NCBI GenBank assembly: GCA_036398095.1
Contig: DASWHR010000040.1
Location: forward strand, 1-51,411
Origin: DASWHR01 sp036398095
GTDB lineage: Bacteria > Actinomycetota > AC-67
Direction: 5' to 3'
Length of the DNA stretch: 51,411 nt
Shown: positions 48,452 to 51,411 of the stretch, in pieces
Layout: each line of letters opens with the position of its first letter
Position numbering within the stretch: the first letter of the stretch is position 1
Translations under genes and position numbers: made by a program
Notes under the pieces: model-generated
What the model was told of the DNA's origin: nothing
The model's input: the letters and a program-made list of their open reading frames with translations, nothing else
Databases searched by the model: none

Positions 48452-48838
48452 ATGAGACGTCTTGGGGTTCGGCTGGTAGCGCTGGCGGCGGTTCTGGGAG
48501 CGGCTGCGCCGGCGGCGGCGGGAACCGTCTGCGTCAACGGCGAGTGTCGCACCGTGCCGGGCGTGAACGGCCGCGCCACGGTCTCGATGACCGGAACGAT
48601 CAAGGTGAACGGGGGATTGGACGGCGGGCCGGGCCTTGCGCCCACCGGCATCGAGACGCTCGTCGTCAAGCACGACAATGTGGCCGTCTATCCGGTGGTC
48701 CACGGCTCGCAGCTCGGTCGATACGGTTTCGCGTCGGGGTCCGGAATCGTGTGGATCTACCTGGGCGCCTCCGGATGTCGGCAGATCGACGACGACGAAA
48801 CGTTCGTGCCCTGCCATCCGCCCGACGAAGACCCCTAA
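48452..48838 (+). CDS. Small secreted Cys-containing protein
   Basis: A 128-residue exported protein. The ATG at 48452 is preferred, seven bases after CAGGGAGG; the ATG at 48446 is too close to that site. A short signal peptide (MRRLGVRLVALAAVLGAAAPAAAG) is followed by TVCVNGECRTVPGVNG and a late ASGCRQIDDDETFVPC, giving four Cys that may form two disulfides. The centre is beta-rich. I recognise no family. TAGAAA at 48417-48422 could be part of its promoter. It is convergent with the RES toxin gene. Confidence 0.65.
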   Translation: MRRLGVRLVALAAVLGAAAPAAAGTVCVNGECRTVPGVNGRATVSMTGTIKVNGGLDGGPGLAPTGIETLVVKHDNVAVYPVVHGSQLGRYGFASGSGIVWIYLGASGCRQIDDDETFVPCHPPDEDP

Positions 48839-48866
48839 CTTCACGCCCGACGGCGGCGCGGCCTAT

Positions 48867-49577
48867 CTACAAGGGGCGCCACGTTGTTTCACCGACGATG
48901 ATGCAGCGCGTCATCCGTGTGCCGTCCCAGTCCATCATCAGATGAGGTCCTTGAACGACGTGGGGCTTGCCGGTCCGCGACGCGAGCACGCTCGCACGAA
49001 ACACCGCGATGTTGGCCGCGCCGGCCATCCGCACGCTGTCGTAGACGACACCGTTTCCTCCGGCGGTCCGCACGGTTGCGCCGAGCTGCTGAGCTTTTAC
49101 GTGCGAATCCGGGTCGTGGACTTCCGGGCGGGTGCCTCGAACGTCGTACATATCGCAGCGGATCGAGCCGACGTAGTTTCGCATCTGGACCTGTGTTCTT
49201 GGCTCTTCGGTCCGCATCAAGAAGCGCGCCTGATGGTGTGCCACTTCGCGGATCGCCGCCTCTAGACGGTCGCTTGCGTAGTAGACGCCATAGGTCCCAT
49301 TGCTGAATCGCGTCGGAACCCCCACATGCGTGAAGGCCGCCATAATCGGCGATGCACCGGGCCCGCCGATGCGTTGATCGACGGGAACCAGGGAGATGTC
49401 CCCAATCTCATCTCGAAGGCGATCGTTCGTTAGGTTCTCGATCGCGGCGATGATTTCCCAATCCGACGGATCTGCTATTCGCTCGAATAGATCGACCGGG
49501 GGATAGCGGCTTGGGATGAGGCGAAAGGTTTGCTTCCAATCGACGACGGTCTTGACTGGAAGCGATGTCCGCGCCAT
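48867..49577 (-). CDS. RES-domain toxin
   Basis: A 236-residue protein of the RES family, type II toxins that act as NAD+-degrading or ADP-ribosylating enzymes. Key residues fit: the Arg in VPTRFSNGTYGVYYASD, the Glu in LEAAIREVAHH and the late Ser in GVVYDSVRMAG, which together give the family its name. It lies 12 bases after an Xre/ParS-type antitoxin gene on the same strand, in the usual antitoxin-toxin order. The final ~30 residues (MMDWDGTRMTRCIIVGE) match the common end of the family. It is a complete, intact-looking frame. Confidence 0.88.
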   Translation of the reverse strand: MARTSLPVKTVVDWKQTFRLIPSRYPPVDLFERIADPSDWEIIAAIENLTNDRLRDEIGDISLVPVDQRIGGPGASPIMAAFTHVGVPTRFSNGTYGVYYASDRLEAAIREVAHHQARFLMRTEEPRTQVQMRNYVGSIRCDMYDVRGTRPEVHDPDSHVKAQQLGATVRTAGGNGVVYDSVRMAGAANIAVFRASVLASRTGKPHVVQGPHLMMDWDGTRMTRCIIVGETTWRPL

Positions 49578-49589
49578 CGACGAGGATGC

Positions 49590-49997
49590 CTACGAGACGC
49601 CGCCACGGACATGGTCGAGATAGGCTCGCACCGCGTGCAGGTCGGCGACGTTGCCGCCCGCCATCCGCTCGAGCGCCGATCTCCCTCCAAACGCTTCGTT
49701 CGGTTTGGAAATCCATCCGTCCGCCTGAGCGGGGAGCGGGAAGAGGACCTGCAAGGCCTTGTAGATGCCGATCACGTAGCTCACTCGCTCGAGAGCGTCT
49801 CGCGACAGTGCTCCACCCTGCCCTTTCTTCCACTCGAAGAATGTTGAGCGACTAGGAGATCCCAGAAGGATCTGGGCCCGCTCATTGCCGACGTGCCATC
49901 GCTCCATGATTCGGAAGAACGCCCGTTTTGCGACTTCAAACGTCCGGGGATCGGCGAGATCCGGTCCGACAACCTGGTGTTGCGCGTGCGGAGTCAT
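49590..49997 (-). CDS. Xre/MbcA/ParS-type antitoxin
   Basis: A 135-residue antitoxin that should neutralise the adjacent RES toxin and repress its own promoter. An N-terminal helix-turn-helix region (FFRIMERWHVGNERAQILLGSPSRSTFFEWKKG, ~28-60) precedes the DUF2384-type C-terminal half (LERVSYVIGIYKALQVLFP, ADGWISKPNEAFGGRSALERM, ~67-120), which ends in toxin-neutralising YLDHVRGG. The ATG at 49997 abuts an inverted repeat that is the likely operator. Confidence 0.88.
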   Translation of the reverse strand: MTPHAQHQVVGPDLADPRTFEVAKRAFFRIMERWHVGNERAQILLGSPSRSTFFEWKKGQGGALSRDALERVSYVIGIYKALQVLFPLPAQADGWISKPNEAFGGRSALERMAGGNVADLHAVRAYLDHVRGGVS

Positions 49998-50044
49998 AGT
50001 CCAACTCTGGACTACTTAGCTAGAAAAGTCAAACCTTGGACTTT
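49997..50044 (-). promoter_or_regulatory. Operator-like inverted repeats of the RES-Xre pair
   Basis: A perfect TAGTCCA/TGGACTA inverted repeat (49997-50014, ACTC loop) touches the antitoxin start codon. A second, AAAGTC/GACTTT, spans 50025-50044 with another TTGGACT half-site. The region is AT-richer than its surroundings, and TTGACT on the minus strand (50031-50026) could be a -35. The arrangement fits autoregulation by the antitoxin. Confidence 0.6.
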
Positions 50045-50093
50045 CCCCAATGTGGATCGTACGTCCCGCGCGCGCTGTGGAAGAATCGGCGCG

Positions 50094-51236
50094 ATGGATC
50101 GCCGCGCGTTTCTTTCGGCCGGCATCGCGCTCGCTTTCGCGGCATGCACGCGCACGCCGACCGCCTTCCCCCGACCCTCACCGGGCCGCAGCGGACCGAG
50201 CCGTTACGGCTCGCTTCGCGCGCCCGACGAGAACGGCATCCGGCTCCCGGCGGGCTTTCGAAGCCGTGTGATTGCCACGTCGAACGATCGCGTCGAGGGC
50301 ACGCGCTTTGTGTGGCATCGCGCGCCCGACGGCGGCGCGACCTTCGCATCGCCCGGCGGCGGGTGGATCTATGTCTCAAACAGCGAGGTGTCGGCACGCG
50401 GCGGTGCCGGCGCGATCCGCTTCGCGGCCGACGGCACCGTCGAGGACGCGTACCGGATCCTCGGCGGCACGACCCGCAATTGCGCCGGCGGTCCGACGCC
50501 GTGGGGAACCTGGTTGTCGTGCGAGGAGTTCTCGCGCGGGCGCGTCTGGGAGTGCGACCCGATGGGGGAGCGCGCCGCGGTGGTGCGGCCGGCACTCGGT
50601 GTGTTCCAGCACGAAGCCGCCGTCGTCGATCCGCAGGGCCGGCGGCTGTACCTGACCGAAGACGAGCCGGACGGACGCTTCTATCGGTTCACGCCGGCCG
50701 CGTATCCGTCGTTGGACGACGGTGTGCTCGAGGCGATGCGCCGCTCGGGCGACGGTGGCGTCGAATGGATCGCCGTCGATGATCCGTCGGCGGGCCGGAT
50801 GCCGACGCGTCGTCAAACGTCCGAGGCGTCGCGCTTTCGCGGCGGCGAAGGATGCTGGTTCGACGATGCGACGCGAACGGCGTTCTTCACCACGAAAGGC
50901 GACGATCGCGTTTGGGCCTACCGGCCCGACGCGGAGCGTATCGAGGTGCTCTACGACGGACGGCGGCAACGCGGCGCGCTGTCGGGCGTCGACAACGTGG
51001 TCGTCACTCCCGCCGGGGATGTGCTGGTGGCTGAAGACGGCGGCACCATGGAACTTGTCCTGATCACGACCGACGGCGACGTCACGCCACTCGTGCGCGT
51101 GGACGGACAACGCGGCTCCGAGCTGACCGGCCCCGCATTCGACCCGTCGGGGACGCGCCTGTACTTCTCATCCCAGCGAGGCGGCCACGGGGACGGCATC
51201 ACCTACGAAGTGAGCGGCCCGTTCGTGGCCCGATAG
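50094..51236 (+). CDS. PhoX-like (DUF839) phosphatase-family lipoprotein
   Basis: A 380-residue exported protein. The N-terminus MDRRAFLSAGIALAFAAC combines a twin-arginine-like RR and a lipobox Cys, so it is probably a lipoprotein, possibly Tat-exported. The body matches PhoX/DUF839 beta-propeller proteins, which in the studied case are Ca/Fe-dependent alkaline phosphatases. Seen are RFVWHRAPDGG, GGTTRNCAGGPTPWGTWLSCEEF, GVFQHEAAVVDPQGRRLYLTEDEPDGRFYRF, RGGEGCWFDD and GVDNVVVTPAGDVLVAEDGG, which hold the conserved acidic and Cys residues. The ATG follows AAGAAT (50081-50086) by 7 bases without a Shine-Dalgarno sequence, a possible leaderless start. Confidence 0.87.
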   Translation: MDRRAFLSAGIALAFAACTRTPTAFPRPSPGRSGPSRYGSLRAPDENGIRLPAGFRSRVIATSNDRVEGTRFVWHRAPDGGATFASPGGGWIYVSNSEVSARGGAGAIRFAADGTVEDAYRILGGTTRNCAGGPTPWGTWLSCEEFSRGRVWECDPMGERAAVVRPALGVFQHEAAVVDPQGRRLYLTEDEPDGRFYRFTPAAYPSLDDGVLEAMRRSGDGGVEWIAVDDPSAGRMPTRRQTSEASRFRGGEGCWFDDATRTAFFTTKGDDRVWAYRPDAERIEVLYDGRRQRGALSGVDNVVVTPAGDVLVAEDGGTMELVLITTDGDVTPLVRVDGQRGSELTGPAFDPSGTRLYFSSQRGGHGDGITYEVSGPFVAR

Positions 51237-51387
51237 TCCTAGCGTCAACGTCATCTGTTCCCCAATTTTGAGGAGTCGAACGGAATTCGACCTTCGCGCG
51301 CTTTAGAGGGCGCTCGGTTGCGGTCGATAGGCGCAAAGAGGACCGCGGCCACCATGCGCGGCTCCGCCCGCCCTCGAAGGAGCAACG
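51237..51387 (+). other. Intergenic region before the last gene
   Basis: A small hairpin GTCGAA/TTCGAC with a five-base loop (51275-51291) lies after the PhoX-like gene but has no T run. GCGCGC and GAGGGCGC segments and a GC-rich stretch to 51380 may fold, but I cannot assign a known RNA element. Confidence 0.3.
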
Positions 51388-51411
51388 ATGACTGTGCCGA
51401 GCCGGATCCGC
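51388..51411 (+). CDS. Start of a further gene, cut by the window edge
   Basis: An ATG at 51388 follows GAAGGAG by 6 bases and codes MTVPSRIR before the window ends. Too little remains to say what it is. Confidence 0.45.

Noticed and set aside
1..51411. Mobile elements, integrases, tRNA or rRNA genes
   Set aside because: No transposase or integrase motif, no terminal inverted repeats around a gene, and no tRNA-like cloverleaf or rRNA sequence was recognised.

Overview
The window is a 51.4 kb piece of a GC-rich bacterial chromosome. Many starts are GTG, genes often join by GTGA/ATGA stop-start overlaps, and there are large secreted proteins built from Ig-like domains, a SpoIID/LytB-type protein without other sporulation genes, and several ATG starts lying just downstream of a -10-like hexamer. 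Together these suggest an uncultivated or deep-branching member of the Actinomycetota. That assignment is inference; there is no rRNA or other phylogenetic marker here. I see no tRNA, insertion sequence, integrase or CRISPR array.

Layout. 1-5.3 kb: the end of a membrane protein, then three secreted proteins on the minus strand. 5.4-7.5 kb: a secreted beta-propeller protein and a WecG/TagA glycosyltransferase. 7.5-18.5 kb (minus): a polysaccharide cluster with a polyprenyl-phosphate sugar-1-phosphate transferase, an O-antigen ligase/polymerase, a flippase fused to a GT-B-like domain, a cytidylyltransferase, PseG-, PseC- and PseB-like pseudaminic-acid enzymes and a GalE-like epimerase. 18.5-21.1 kb: an ECF sigma factor carrying a membrane span and an extracytoplasmic domain, and a DUF3105-like protein. 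21.3-34.1 kb (plus): five large secreted proteins, including a subtilase and a SpoIID-domain protein. 34.1-41.6 kb: a second sugar cluster (WecB-like, GT4, UDP-ManNAc/UDP-glucose dehydrogenases, hexapeptide acetyltransferase, Gmd-like). 42.0-45.7 kb: a 1211-residue secreted protein. 45.7-51.4 kb: UDP-glucuronate decarboxylase, small and membrane proteins, a RES-Xre toxin-antitoxin pair and a PhoX-like protein.

The main unifying observation is a family of seven secreted proteins (at 285, 1847, 3330, 21335, 30504, 32330 and 42037) that differ in their N-terminal parts but end in the same ~190-residue pair of Ig-like domains. This tail closes on a conserved W-N-x-S-x-N-x-R-V-x-W pattern at or within one residue of the C-terminus. 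They lie between and around two nucleotide-sugar and glycan-assembly clusters. I infer a surface system in which the glycan genes make a cell-envelope polysaccharide and the shared tail attaches or targets proteins to it. The tail has no LPXTG, PEP-CTERM or membrane segment, so any anchoring would be non-classical. The sequence shows the shared tail and the neighbourhood; the attachment role is a hypothesis.
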